From Hymenopus coronatus (lineage: Eukaryota; Arthropoda; Insecta; Mantodea; Hymenopodidae), in NCBI GenBank assembly GCA_030762935.1, contig CM060888.1, forward strand, positions 115,889,468-115,953,467: DNA of 64,000 nucleotides, in the 5' to 3' direction. Numbering within the stretch: the stretch's first letter is position 1; the number at the start of each line of letters is the position of its first letter. Below the pieces are notes generated by a model that saw nothing but the letters and a program-made list of their open reading frames with translations, searched no databases and was not told the DNA's origin. This document shows positions 1 to 11,395 of this stretch, piece by piece. The position numbers and the translations under genes were made by a program.

Positions 1-107
1 GTAAAAGTACCTCCCTCTGAGCAAAATTAATAGGTCTTTCACGCTCATTATAGAATGGGACGCTGAGAACCACAGTAGTTAAAGAGCGTCCATAAATAAA
101 ACTCCAT
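1..107 (+). repeat. SINE S3, 3' part, running off the window start
   Basis: This matches, in the opposite orientation, the body of the complete S3 SINEs at 14192-14444 and 39506-39790. Shared blocks include GTAAAAGTACCT, CTGAGCAAAATTA and GAGCGTCCATAAATAAAAC. A short block between the first two is missing here. The tRNA-like head would lie before base 1. Confidence 0.75.
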
Positions 108-214
108 TTCATATTTCATCATCATTATCATCTTTAAAGTTTTTTTTCCAAGCTTCAATTAATATAAATGTTGGATCCAACAATTCGATATCGATATTTA
201 CCGCCACAGTTGCT

Positions 215-480
215 TCCAAATAGCCAGTTCTCAAGGCCAGGCTCGCTAAAGTGCCTTGCTTTGGTACTTCGTGACGCAGCAGATCGTGGGTTCGAGTCTG
301 CCTTGGTCATGGGTATTTGTGTGTATATAAATGTGTAAATATTTGTTTATTTAAAAAGCGAAAGAAAACAGTAAAACGCATTGGTTACCAAAGGAAATTT
401 AGGGAAACTGGAAAAAATAGGAAAAAGAAATAGGAATACAGCGCCGGAAATACCAATTTGACTCCGGAACTGCATTTCTT
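215..480 (+). repeat. tRNA-derived SINE, family S1
   Basis: A tRNA-like head carries a B-box-like GTGGGTTCGAGTCTGCC and a degenerate A-box region (GGCTCGCTAAAGTGCC). The body is purine-rich and ends in a short foldback: CGCCGGAAATACC is followed by GACTCCGGA. Two further copies occur at 42338-42580 and 46111-46319, sharing the head, an 'AAACAGTAAA' segment and the CCGGAGTC-type foldback. Polymerase III promotion is inferred from the family type. Confidence 0.75.
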
Positions 481-484
481 ATAA

Positions 485-1890
485 AATAAATATGTGACAC
501 GAAGATTTCCAAGAGAATCCTTCAGCCAAAACGAGCCTTTGAATGAACAAGTTATCGTTACTTTTGGTTTTCTCATATACGACTACATTTGGTTAAAATA
601 CCATTGTTTAAGACATTTCGATGACAAATAACTACTGGACTGCAAACTACCCTTCAGTCTGAATGAAATCAATAAACTGTAAACCGTAAGAAATGGTCAA
701 AATCTCACTACAGATAAAGGTAGACCACGTTAATCACAAAATGTATGTCAAATACATATTTTTAACACAGTGAACATTTTCGAAATTTCCTTTATTATCG
801 TTTTGAACTGGGAGCATGCACAATTGCTAAAATCATTTTAAATGGAAGGTTCATGTTCGAATTAAGGGAAAATTGTACTGCATTGTAATGTTACATTTTA
901 AAAGCAGGGTATAAGCCTTCTTTTAATCCCATTTCGCAAGGCTCTCGAAAAAGCTGCTGATGTCATCGTCTAGTAGGATAAGTGCTTGCGTGATTGTGAA
1001 TTTATATTTTTAGTTAAAGCTATATTTCTGCATTTTTATAACCTTTAAGAGCGAAGATTTTAAAATCGGACATTTTGCCTTGACTGGCTGCATTAATGGT
1101 AGCATGATTTTTAAATAATGTTTTGTAACTGCTCGAATTTTTGGAGTCAAAGTATATAGTTCAGTAGCATACCTACGTATTACACTCATTATTATTATTC
1201 AAATTTCCTGACTTGTAACTAATCAATATGCTAAAATTAATTAGTTTTCAGATGATGGCCTTGAATCATAGTAATTTATTTCTTATTCGCAACAAAATAA
1301 TGGATTATATCAAACATTTGGCTTTGAACTGTTCATCATTAAATCAGCAGACTTTTCACCTATTAATGTGCATTACATACATTAACATTGAATGCCACAG
1401 AGGATAGTGATAAGAATGATAATAGCTGCAACTTTTTGCCGCTATGGAACAGAAATTAGTACTAAAAATCTCCAAACTACTTCCAATTATACTGTCAGTA
1501 TAACATTAAGAAAAAGAGAGAATAAGAAAGTTTTATCTTTTATGTAAATATGGTGATCATAACGAGAAGCGTCTATTGCCTTGATAATACTTCATTTTTA
1601 TAGAAAAGTGGTTAACAGTATAATGGTTCAGAAATTATTGTTACCATCCTGGTTAACTATGTAATAAGTTCATGGATTTTTTTTATTGAAGTATATTTTT
1701 ATTTGTTAATGTGGATGCGGAAAACTGTACAATGCAGGCATGAAATGGAATACTGGTTTAATAATAAACCTAGTTTAAAAACAGTGGTGAAAGAAGAACA
1801 ATGGTAGAAATTGGCATTGAATTGGAGGAAACTGTGGCAAATAGATGCACTGAAAATATGGTGAAATAGAAAGTAACTGTTCTAATAACA
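485..1890. other. Unassigned AT-rich DNA
   Basis: I see no repeat family used elsewhere in the window, no convincing ORF and no structured RNA. Stops are frequent in all frames. Confidence 0.4.
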
Positions 1891-1893
1891 TAC

Positions 1894-1938
<45 letters not shown>

Positions 1939-1942
1939 TGAT

Positions 1943-1978
<36 letters not shown>

Positions 1979-2002
1979 CAGTAGTAGTAGTAGTAGTAGT
2001 AG
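1894..2002. repeat. Compound trinucleotide microsatellite, (ATT)n then (AGT)n
   Basis: About 14 ATT units are followed, after a short spacer, by about 19 AGT units with one AGC interruption. The leucine and asparagine runs in the apparent minus-strand ORF here are only the translation of this repeat. Confidence 0.95.
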
Positions 2003-2127
2003 CCAATGTTTTTCTTTATTCCTAAAAGTTTGAATTTTGGGCAAAATTCTTTTTAGGGAGGAAAGGCCTTTGTTTATTTTTACTTAATTCACCTCTCCCT
2101 TACTGATCCAATTCACCTCTCCCTTAC

Positions 2128-2156
2128 GTGGTGGTGGTGGTGGTGGTGGTGGTGGT
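2128..2156. repeat. (GGT)n microsatellite
   Basis: About nine GGT units. They follow a 17-bp direct repeat (CAATTCACCTCTCCCTTAC-like) that is present twice at about 2086-2126. Confidence 0.95.
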
Positions 2157-2704
2157 ATAAGGGAAATATAGCTGATTTTGGCTTTCAGAGTGCAAAAAAA
2201 CTCAATTTACAATTGTGCACACGCGCATACAGAGGCAGTAAGCAAAAAAAAAGTTCTGCAAACAGTACATAAATCCCTATATTCAATAAATAGTTTCAGA
2301 ACAGCTTTGATATTAAGAGAAAATTACAAAATTTCAAGGTTTTTTTAGGAATGTGGAACTGTGAGGTTCAGTGGAATAACCTGTAATACTAAATAACAGC
2401 GATTTTAATCTGCCTGATCCTTGGAGATGAGGTTTATTTTTCCATTCATTCGAAGTGATGTTGCTCATCCGGTTTCATGTGCCATAAATGTCAGCCACTA
2501 TAGTAATGTAAGTGTACCAAAAACTAAATTCCAGTGTTACATAATCCAGAATCTTTTCCAGTTGGGAAAAATAATATTCAAGCCTACACAAAATAGAAGT
2601 GCACAACTTCTAGTATCAAAATGCCGCCAGAAAAAGTCACAAAACATAACATGGTACAGCTTACGAGATGGTTCAAATACTAGATCCGAAGATTTATTTA
2701 GCAA
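2157..2704. other. Unassigned DNA with one short ORF
   Basis: A 95-codon plus-strand ORF lies at 2421-2708. It matches no family I recognise and has no codon-use signal I can see. Treated as chance. Confidence 0.4.
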
Positions 2705-2912
2705 GTAACGAGCGGCGTAGCGCAGGCGGTAGCGCGTGTGACTTGCATTCTGGAGGTCATGGGTTCGATTACAGTGGCCGGTCTTCCTGACCCAAGAATT
2801 TTTTTGGAAGTTTCTCTTGTTTCATATCTCTTCTCATGGAATTTCACCCTTTTCATTTAATTACAGGGTTATAATTGACGGCGGAGGTCTCACCGTTGCT
2901 TGGTTGAAAAAA
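2705..2912 (+). repeat. tRNA-derived SINE, family S4
   Basis: The head has an A-box-like TAGCGCAGGCGGTAGCGCG and a B box, GGTTCGATTAC, with about 35 bp between them. The body runs to CTCACCGTTGCTTGG and ends in an oligo-A run. A PAL850 copy begins directly in that A run at 2914. Confidence 0.7.
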
Positions 2913-2913
2913 A

Positions 2914-3725
2914 ATCTGTGTTCCATTCATATGACTTTTTCTACAGCTCTGCAATAAATTATTGTAAAAAAGCGCATGCTTCTATTTACTTAATGCTAAT
3001 TTAGAAAAAAAATTAGCATAAATAGTTTTATTGTTTCCTTGTAAGTAGAAAGGAAATAAGGGAGTAGCATAGGTTAAAGTGATAGTCGAAAACTGGTTGT
3101 CATGTGACTGAAGTTACTTTGTTTGTATGGATAGAAGTGGACATATTCCATTATAGAAAAGTATACGTTTTTCAAAGCTGATGACAATAAACAAGGATTA
3201 TCTCAAAAACAAAATCCACGAAAAAGTGTGTATAACATAAATTGTGTGTTTTAAGCTACTCTACATATTTTGTGTTGTAAATCTTGGTCCATCTCTTACG
3301 GTTCAGCTTTTATGCAGATTTCCGTAAAATTTATCCCGAATAAAGTAGTCTTCAGAGGCTATTTCCAGAAAATTCAAGATATGTTTTATTTATCAGATAA
3401 ATATCTGTAATATACGATATTTTTATCAAAATCGTCATAACCGTTTTTGAAAGAAGCAAAACTTTTGAAAAAAGTTCCATGTAAAAGGTATTTGGGGGTG
3501 GAGGATTTTCTTGAAAACTTTCGTGTCGCATCCTTAAATACCAAGTTTGGTATTCAACGGTATTTTCGTTTTTGAGCTATTCTACCCACAGACACACACA
3601 CGTACCTTTTGGATTCAGGGGGACCCAAAACATATATTTCCGGTGAAATTTCTGTATCGAATTTTTGGGTGGAATGTAATACCTTCTCTATAGGTACACT
3701 GTGTACATAGTACGCCAGGGAAATC
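2914..3725 (-). repeat. PAL850 family member, near full length
   Basis: The order on the plus strand is: a CTGTGTTCCATTCATATGAC end, a hairpin with paired TAGC segments, the TTGAGCTATTCT block, a short CA-repeat tract, TTTCCGGTGAAATT, and the palindromic end at about 3681-3725 with GTACATAGTAC. It carries no long ORF. The family is described in the findings. This copy sits on the oligo-A tail of an S4 SINE. Confidence 0.9.
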
Positions 3726-3780
3726 TCGTTTCCGACCACCCAGTGGGATATCTGAAGTCCGGAAATGGACTCTGCTGTTG

Positions 3781-4172
3781 TGACTAAACTCGGGGAGATC
3801 CATAGAGATCCGTGACAGCCAGTGCAGTCTCAGCTGATAAGAGCTGTGTCTGCCTCTCTGCCAATAGATTCAAGCTACGTAAGCAATGATGTCATCCTTG
3901 CTACAACATGCAACAAACATTCCTCAATGCAGTTTCAGTTGGTGCCTATTAATCCTAGTGTAATTATAAATATAAGCAATGATAATGGCAGTGACAGTTT
4001 TAGAGCAACGATGAAGTTGACGATGAAGATGATTTAGGAGAAGAGCCCTGCCAAGCGACTGAGAGGTTTGGTGCTGTAACCATGGACAGGACGAAGTGGC
4101 AACAGTGCGACGGAGCGGCCACGAGATAAGGCAGTTGTCAGGGGTATCTATGGATCTCTCTAGTTTAGGATT
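3781..4172. repeat. Inverted-repeat unit with about 36-bp arms
   Basis: GACTAAACTCGGGGAGATCC at about 3781 pairs with a segment ending in TAGTTTAGGA at about 4172. The shared core is GAGATCCATAGA. Between the arms lies a less AT-rich segment with two short overlapping ORFs. One (about 4000-4128) reads as an acidic stretch, DDEDDLGEEPCQ, and could be an exon-like or element-internal remnant. No function is assigned. Confidence 0.5.
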
Positions 4173-4289
4173 GGTCGTTTTCTCTCTCCTCTCGCCTCAC
4201 CCTTCGCCTCGTGGATGCTCCACTATCAAACCTTCTATTCCAGAACGAGATACAGAATCTCCTCAGTGACTTATCCTATTAGGTTTAAA

Positions 4290-4525
4290 TGTTTTTTCTC
4301 ACAAGCCGTGTTTAGGATAGGAGTTGGATAGGTAGAGTCAGACTGAAAAATTCAATGCTATAGCCGGGATTTGAACCACGAATCTCCCGGTCTCTAGCCG
4401 GTTGCTCTTCCATTGAGCTACCATGGCAACATGCCGGCATAGCATTGAATTTCTCAACTGAATCGCATGTTTTGCTGTAAACCACAAGGTGATTTCAGTC
4501 TGACTCTACCTATCGTGTGAAAAAA
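4290..4525 (-). repeat. tRNA-like element inside a foldback (family D)
   Basis: On the minus strand a tRNA-like core has an A box TAGCTCAATGGAAGAGCA, an anticodon-like stem CCGG/CCGG with a 7-nt loop CTAGAGA, a B box GGTTCAAATCC, and a mostly paired acceptor. It is flanked by inverted arms: CTCACA plus GATAGGTAGAGTCAGACTGA on the left, and TCAGTCTGACTCTACCTATC plus TGTGAAAAAA on the right. A second, inner pair (ATTCAATGCTATAG / CATAGCATTGAAT) nests inside. There is no long variable arm, so this is not a normal tRNA-Ser despite an AGA-like anticodon position. Confidence 0.75.
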
Positions 4526-4559
4526 ACAATTAAAGCAAAACCAATTGACTATAATAGTT

Positions 4560-4615
4560 GCCTGTACTATGAATCCTGCGACTTAAGTACTTACAACATT
4601 GTAAGTCGCCATTGG
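4560..4615. repeat. Family D body fragment
   Basis: The CTTACAACATTGTAAGTCGC segment is the inverted counterpart of 5638-5690 and is related to 47535-47575. It shows that family D has a conserved region beyond the tRNA-like part. Confidence 0.55.
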
Positions 4616-5299
4616 TCGGCTCTTCTGAATATACCTTTGGTTTCCTTTATGCCTCTAGCACCTAAAAGGAATAGTATATGCGTTTATCTTGATTGACGGA
4701 ACAGAAGACAAATTATACATATATTTACAACGAACTGAGTAATGCAACTATGTCTGCAGATGTTTATATGAGCCAAACCAAAGCAGACAGAAAAATAATC
4801 TTTTGTAAAACAGTTTGTGGAAGGAAGTAATGTGACTCATATATTTAATATGTATGCCACTAGTATAAGTATTGCAATAAAGAACTAAACTATGGGAAAC
4901 TAATCCGTCCGCTGAGTTTCTGTTTAATTGCATTATTAGTATATCTCTTAGCTTCAAAACTTATTACAATCAAGTTTTATCCAGGGTTGTATCGTATTCT
5001 TCTCTCGTCGCCATGACACTCGCTCGTTTGCTGCTGTGACTAGTACGCTCCGGACTCCTGTCGAAAACTATTTTCTTGTACCTCTCTTTATATGGCTGTC
5101 GATGACGTGGCTGGACATTTCCAGAAGAGGAGATATTTCTAAACATGTCCACTACACTTTGAGGTACTGCGGCTGCTCTTCATATGTTAAATTTTCGTGC
5201 AATAATGGGAGTTCACTATTACAAGAAGCTGACCATCCAGTGCAACAACTGTAATACGATCGAAGGCAGGTAACTCACACACGTATGGTAGGACACGTT

Positions 5300-5345
5300 A
5301 TCACAATAATAATAATAGTTATTATTATTATTATTAATACTAATA
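5300..5345. repeat. (AAT/ATT)n microsatellite with dyad symmetry
   Basis: AATAATAAT is followed by AGTTATTATTATTATTATT, so the tract can fold back on itself. There is no coding evidence. Confidence 0.85.
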
Positions 5346-5454
5346 CTTTTATTAAATTGATGACTACGATGTATGAAAATTTGACGTCCACCAAAAGGTG
5401 ACAAAGCTCGACGTCCACCAAGATTTATACCTATTAGTTTTAATTAATTGATTT

Positions 5455-5700
5455 TTCACACAAGCCGTGTGTAGGTCACAAATTGGATAAGTAGAGTCAG
5501 ATTGGATTTGAGCTATAGATTTCCCGGTCTCCCGCCGGTTACTCTAACCAATGAGCTACCAAGGCAACATGCCAGCAGAGTATTAAATTTCCCAGCTATG
5601 TTTCCCGGTAAACTCAAATTATGTTAAGATGAATACCCTAATGGCGACTTGCAATGTCGTAGGGACTTTAAATCTCGGGCTTCATAGTTTAGCCAACTAT
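5455..5700 (-). repeat. tRNA-like family D, diverged copy
   Basis: The same order as at 4290 is seen: CACACAAGCCGTGTGTAGG, GGATAAGTAGAGTCAGA, then a tRNA-like core on the minus strand (GTAGCTCATTGG, CCGGCGGGAGACCGG). The downstream body continues to GGCGACTTGCAATGTCG. The right foldback arm of the first copy is absent. Confidence 0.65.
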
Positions 5701-5769
5701 TAGGTCAATTGCTGTTAATTAAATCTTGTGTTTTACCAAAAAACATACAAGTCAGTTGGGGAATTTAAT

Positions 5770-5905
5770 GCTGTACCGGCACGTTGTCGTGGTAGCTCAG
5801 AGACTAGTACAAATGGCTAGAAACGGGAAGTCTGTGGTTGAAGTGCTAGCTATAGCTCTGAATTTTTCAGTCTGACTCTACCTCTCCAATTTATATTAGT
5901 TTGTT
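5770..5905 (+). repeat. tRNA-like family D, plus-strand copy
   Basis: GTGGTAGCTCAGAGACTAG, a degenerate B-box region and the arm TTTTTCAGTCTGACTCTACC are present. The orientation is opposite to the two copies upstream. Confidence 0.6.
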
Positions 5906-5907
5906 CA

Positions 5908-6063
5908 AGCGTCCATTACTGACACTTGCTACACTAAATTTGATGTTGATGGCCTGGACGCGTTTCAACAATCTTCATTGTCATTGTCTGGCTGGTTAGA
6001 AGAGGTCTGCTAACAGCCCATCAACATCAAATTTAGTGGAGCAAGTGCCAGTAATGGAAGTCC
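5908..6063. repeat. Foldback (snapback) repeat, about 47-bp arms
   Basis: TCCATTACTGACACTTGCTA at about 5911 is the near-perfect reverse complement of the segment ending at about 6060. The arms include AAATTTGATGTTGATGG / CCATCAACATCAAATTT. The loop is about 57 bp. Confidence 0.8.
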
Positions 6064-6075
6064 AAATTTGTACAA

Positions 6076-6920
6076 CCTGATAGCTTCACTGCATATAACA
6101 GCTTTAATATGCATTATATTATATTAGTTTGTTTAATGAGGATAAGAAATACTTTAGAATCCCTCATCAAGGTTATTCATTCCAACTTCAACCAAGGTTC
6201 AAACTTGATCATTTGAAGGTAAATTCGCTATTCCCACATCACGGAGTCTGGCCCAAAATGGGAGCTAATAGAAAACTATTATGTTATGAACAGAAGGCGA
6301 GATTGTACATGTCTTAATAGAATTATAGTTTGGTCTCCTGCTACGCAAAGAAGAAGTTGACAGATCTCAAGGTATTATAATAACTGGAAATGAAGATAGG
6401 GGATTATAAGTAAGAATGAGAAAAACCGGAAGTAATAACTGCACATAATACAAATAAAAGTAAGGGATAAACATTTTGAAAGCAAACTAAGAACTACAAG
6501 AAACATGCCGAGAATAATATAATATATATATCTGACCAGTACTGCACAATTTACTCCTGGTTGGTCACAACTTTGGGTTAAAGCTGGTTTCCCTCTGAGC
6601 GCTATCGGAGCTACAAAACAGGGTTAGGTCTGTCAGGAGAGGTATGTAACCATGGCAGCCCATCAGATAAACTACATGGACTAGAGAAGGTGGTCCGAAT
6701 GTTCATCCAGGAGACCGTGACCAGGTAAGCAGCTCCCTGTCGACACAGTCTCTTGGATGCTGCGCACGTGTCTCCGAGAGATAACAAGGTGGATGCTAGG
6801 GGCTTAATATACATGTTCATTTCATATATTCCTTGAAATGAGAGAATATATTCAGTAAATTAATGGTTTTAAATCAATAATGGGATTTTTTCAGAAATAT
6901 AGTTTGAATTTTATTTCTAT
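6076..6920. other. Unassigned DNA
   Basis: Only short ORFs are seen (for example 6611-6820 minus). The part at 6580-6790 is less AT-rich than its surroundings, but I recognise no domain there. Confidence 0.35.
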
Positions 6921-6930
6921 TTTGATGTTT

Positions 6931-7370
6931 ACTTTCTTTACTGCTGCTGCTTTCAATAAGTAGAGGAAATATTGTATTCTAAAGATCAGATACGATATTT
7001 CACCGGAAATATTTGTTTTGAACACTCTTGAACAGCATAAAACATTAGAAAAACTATGATGGTGTGTGTGTGTGTGTGTACACAAGCATACCTATGTGTC
7101 TGTACTAACATGATTTAAAAAAAAGTTTTGATATGTTCAGCATCATCCACAAATGCAACATCTAGAATTCCAAAACTACCATCCCACTCTTAACTAACCT
7201 GCACTTGGAACCTTATTCGAAAATTTTGATTTACCCAAAAGTGACTCAAACGATTTTAATTAATATACAACACGTTTAAGGTATATTCGGGACAAAGGAT
7301 ACGTGTATCTTGAATTTTGTTAAATTATAAGTTGTATTAACTTTAAACGAATTTTGATGAAAAATACAGA
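6931..7370 (+). repeat. PAL850 family, strongly diverged partial copy
   Basis: It retains ACTTTCTTTACTG, GATATTTCACCGGAAATAT, a TG repeat, the CATCATCCACAAATGCAAC block and CGAAAATTTTGATTTACCC, in the family order. The palindromic core and the far end are lost. Confidence 0.7.
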
Positions 7371-7399
7371 ACACGTCAAACACAAAATTACTGTCAGAA

Positions 7400-8149
7400 A
7401 TTCTTTATGTGAACTTAACTATTTTGAGATATTTCTTTTTATTGGTATACTTTTCAAATAGTTACACTTTTCTTAAAATGCAATTAATTATTCGTTTATT
7501 TTTCTCCGTGCTACGCAAATATCATTTCATTTCAAAGGCATCATATCAGGTAGCCCAACTGCTCCAAATTTGGCGAGTGCGTTGTGATAGGCTGAAGCCT
7601 GCCTGTCTTTTGTTTAAGCTTTGGGATTAGCTGGCCGCCAATGATTCGTGACTGAATCAGGCTGCACACTGCAAACATCTCTACAGCAAGTTTCTGTATA
7701 ATTATGACAATGCCGCTTTATGCACAACTATGCAGACCAGGACAGTTTTGTAAAATATAAGTAAACACGTGTGTGTTTTAAAGTGTTTAATCTTTAGGTT
7801 CATTTCGTGCATGGTGGTAAAAGGATCAGTCCTCTAAATTACATGCAAATGCATTACTAAAATAATCTCTCGTTTTTCTCTTTCGGTAATCAAAATTAAT
7901 TCACGTAAAATATGTTGGAATTTTAAATGTGACATGGCTGATAATCAGTTGATAGATTAAATATATAGAGCACATTGCTCGGTTTGGCTTACTGCTGTAT
8001 TCTCATCTCTGTGAAAAATGGAAGCTGTATGTTTTAAACACTACGAGTATTTGTTGTTTTGTAAATGTTAAAGTGTTTATAATTTTGTGGTAATTGAGTT
8101 TTTTAAATATATTTTTATCATTATTATGCAATTTTCTCAAGAAGTGTAA

Positions 8150-8150
<1 letters not shown>
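7400..8150. other. Unassigned DNA
   Basis: A 73-codon ORF at 7409-7630 has no recognisable domain. No repeat used elsewhere in the window is seen. Confidence 0.35.
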
Positions 8151-8151
<1 letters not shown>

Positions 8152-8198
<47 letters not shown>

Positions 8199-8210
8199 TA
8201 TATATATATT
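8152..8210. repeat. (TA)n microsatellite
   Basis: A long alternating AT tract with a single CAC interruption near its middle. Confidence 0.95.
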
Positions 8211-8617
8211 GTATAGCGTTGCCAAATTACTTTCTTTTCTAGAAAGTATGCGTGTAAAACGATGTAAATTAAACATCTGAATTCAGTCTAAAATTGAGTA
8301 ACTCATTTCTTCCCGCAACCATTACTTCATATAGTAAATAAGCACACACATTTGTCTCATATTATAATTCATGTTCGTCAATCCGTATCTTTCCACGAAA
8401 GTTGCATATAAATTACGCTTTAAATGAGAAGTACACGTCGTATAGGTTATCGGCTTTAATACTAATGAATTATCCATTTGACTATAGTGTTTCAATATCC
8501 AAACACACAAAATATGAATAGTGAATGGATATATGAACATATAAAACTAAAACGTATCCTAATTCATTACTTGTTCAATCATTGTTAATTAAATACTAAA
8601 TATTTTACTGTATTTTT

Positions 8618-8803
8618 ACTTTTTCTAGCACGTATGTGCAATGCACATAGTGTATAGAAGTTATTATATTCCATCCAAAATTCAATGCGGAAATTTCACC
8701 GAAAATACACGTTTTAGGACTCTGTGAAACCAAAAATTGTTTTTAGAAAGCTGTCCGTGTGTATCTGTAGACAGTATAGCTCGAAAATGAAAAGTCGCTC
8801 GCT
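8618..8803 (+). repeat. PAL850 palindromic-end fragment
   Basis: It starts at ACTTTTTCTAGCACGTATGT, includes TGCACATAGTGTATAG, TTTCACCGAAAATACACG, a TGTGTGTATCTG tract and AGCTCGAAAATGAAAAG, then stops. The distal three quarters are missing. Confidence 0.85.
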
Positions 8804-8982
8804 TAATAGAGCAATAGTGTAGTGTGTACCGGAGGAGACTTCGCACCTCGACCAGTGTTTATGCTTTTTGTTGAGGGCAGCCGGAACCAGATTGCGACAG
8901 GGAGCCACCGCGAAGAGTTCCTAATAGTTGCTTCACAGCCTGCATATATTAAAATAAATCATTAATATTCTTATAACAATTC

Positions 8983-9130
8983 TCTAAATTGGATAGGTAG
9001 AGCCAGACTGAAAAATTCAGTGCCATAGACGGGATTTTAATCACGGATCTCCCGATCTCTAGCCGGTTGCTCTGCCAGTCTGATTATATCTAACTCCTGT
9101 CCTATACACGGCTTGTGTGAAAACAACAAT
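8983..9130 (-). repeat. tRNA-like family D, foldback copy
   Basis: The left arm is GGATAGGTAGAGCCAGACTG. The tRNA-like core on the minus strand reads GGCAGAGCAACCGGCTAGAG with a B-box-like region. The right arm (AGTCTGATTATATCTAACTC then CACGGCTTGTGTGAAAA) is the inverted form of the left end seen at 4290. This copy therefore has a full inverted terminus. Confidence 0.7.
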
Positions 9131-9454
9131 TAAACCAATTCTCTAAATAGTTTCGTTAAATTATTACACTTTTAATAAAACATGAAGGATATATTATTTA
9201 TTACAATAATTAACATATAATTAATATAAAAATAGGATGTCCCACCTTCACTTTCTCTAACCATCCTTCAACAAACTACCCTTAAGAAAAGCGTATTCTT
9301 CTAACTGCTTCATAATAATCCGCATAAACATTTACATACATGATTTTATTACATGTGGATAAAAAGAATTAGGTAATACACTAGGATTGAGCGTCGCTAA
9401 GTGATGGCTTTTACTCTGTACTTTACCTGAGCAAGAAAAGCGAATAACGGCATT

Positions 9455-9639
9455 TTAGGAAAACAAAATAAGTATTTTAAAACCAATAATAAGGAATCTC
9501 TCGAAAATGGTTAATTGAACAAAATATGTATATGACATAAGTTATGCATTTTAACAATATATTGTGTGTATTAAGACTTTGTTATCTCTTACGATTTCCG
9601 TCCAGAATCCAGAGAGATTTAAAGGCTATCCCCAGAAAA

Positions 9640-9679
<40 letters not shown>

Positions 9680-9750
9680 CATTTGTTATATAAATATCTT
9701 TTAATTAAAATCGTTAGAGCCATTTTTGAAGAAAGGTAAAGTGCTGACTT
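9455..9750 (-). repeat. PAL850 middle fragment with internal (TA)n
   Basis: Family order is kept from AATAAGGAATCTCTCGAAAA to TAAAATCGTTAGAGCCATTT. A (TA)n tract at about 9643-9677 replaces the usual ATATACATTTTATTTG. Neither end is preserved. Confidence 0.75.
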
Positions 9751-10065
9751 TGTCCATACATACATCTTATCACAAGAGAAGTTGGAAATGCCCTTTTCTA
9801 TGAAAATATTTCTGACATCTTCTCGGAAATTTTCCATTCTCACCCAAGAGTAAAGTATTTGGTATTGAGCGAATTTCTTGCCGCTGATTTCTTTTAGTTC
9901 TTCCAATGTTTGGGAGTCTCTTACAAACACTTAAATTAAGAGATCATAGTTTTTTAGTAATTAGCCTATTCTCCAAAATACCCTGAATTAAATTCAACGA
10001 CTCATTAAGCGTATGCGCGGTAGTAGAGGCTTGGAAAAATCTAATAACGTCCGTTTACACGATTC

Positions 10066-10838
10066 TGTCTACCTGTTCTGCAAGCTAACTATTCATTAAA
10101 AAGATTCTTTTATCTGCAACATATAATTGAGATAAACATTATCAGCAATTATTATGGTTTCCCTATAAGTAGAAAGTAAATACACCATGATAAAGTGATA
10201 AAATCTTTAAAAGCTGGTCGCTATATATATTGAAATTCTGTTTTCTTTGCATGATCATGAATAAAAACAAAAGAGATGTAAAACGAATGACTAATACCAA
10301 TTTAAGTAAAGTATAAGTATTTTAAATCTAAAACCAATAGCAAGGAGCATCTCGGAAAGTGACAACAGCTCGCGAAAAAATTTCTCACATAAATTGTGTG
10401 TTTTATTTAAAGAGATCTAAAGTTTTATTTAAGATTTTAAGGATCACCGATTATGCAAAAATTCTTTAGAATGAAGAGAACATCAAAGCCTAAAAGTTCA
10501 CAATATACCTTTATGTAAATATCTTTAATGTGTCTTTAATAAAAATCCCTGCAACCGTTTTTGAGAAAGCAGTAAATTTCGAAAAATACTCCATGCAATG
10601 GGTAGTTTGGAGAGGAGAATTTTCCTTAAAATCCTCGTGTCGCATCTTTAGAGGATATTAAACATAAATACTAAGCTTGATACTTAACCTAATTTTGGTT
10701 TTTGAGTTATCCTGTTCAAAGACACATACAGACATATTTTTTGCGTTGTTTTGCATTCAAGTGACTTTCATTTTGTAGAGTGCATACAATTTCTATTTAC
10801 TATGTAAATTATACATATATGATAGAGAGAGTAAAATT
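10066..10838 (-). repeat. PAL850 family, diverged near-complete copy
   Basis: Recognisable blocks are AAACATTATCAGCAATTATT, GTAAGTGGAAG-like text, TAAAAGCTGGTCGC, CTTGAAAATCC-like text, TTTGAGTTATCCTG, and a decayed palindromic end TTTACTATGTAAATTATACA followed by AGAGAGAGTAAAA. Confidence 0.75.
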
Positions 10839-11075
10839 CAGATTGACATTCAACGTTTTTTTTGACGTTCTTTTGTCTCCCTTCATATAGGTTCAGTTAT
10901 TCCTAATGCTTTACTGCACACCAATATTCTTGTTATGCAAGGCAATTTGCTGTGTAAAAATCAGGTTATTTTCAACGAAACTAAAGTATAGAAATGAACC
11001 ATGCTTCTGGTTCAATTACTCTCTTTGACTTTTCGTAAAATCCAATTTTCCAATCTGATGATCACAAGAAAAAAT

Positions 11076-11346
11076 ATCTGATGTGTTCCATGCACATGAC
11101 TTTCTCTACATCTCTGCAACAAATATTGTTAAAAAGCTTATACTTCCAGAAAAAAATTAGCAGAAATAGTCGTATTACTTGCTTCCATGTAAGTAGAAGG
11201 AAATAAGGGAGTACCATAGACTAAAGTATTAGCCAAAAACTGGTTGCTATGTGACTGAAGTTCCTTTGTTTCTATAGACAGGAGTTGACAAATTGCCATA
11301 TGAGAAAACAGTTTTTCAAAGCTGAAACCAATTACAAGAATATCTA

Positions 11347-11395
<49 letters not shown>

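Noticed and set aside
1775..2044. 89-codon ORF rich in leucine and asparagine
   Set aside because: It is the translation of the (ATT)n and (AGT)n microsatellites.
4360..4440. Functional tRNA gene on the minus strand
   Set aside because: A and B boxes and an anticodon-like loop are present, but the acceptor has mismatches, the serine-type long variable arm is missing, and the unit is repeated within foldbacks.
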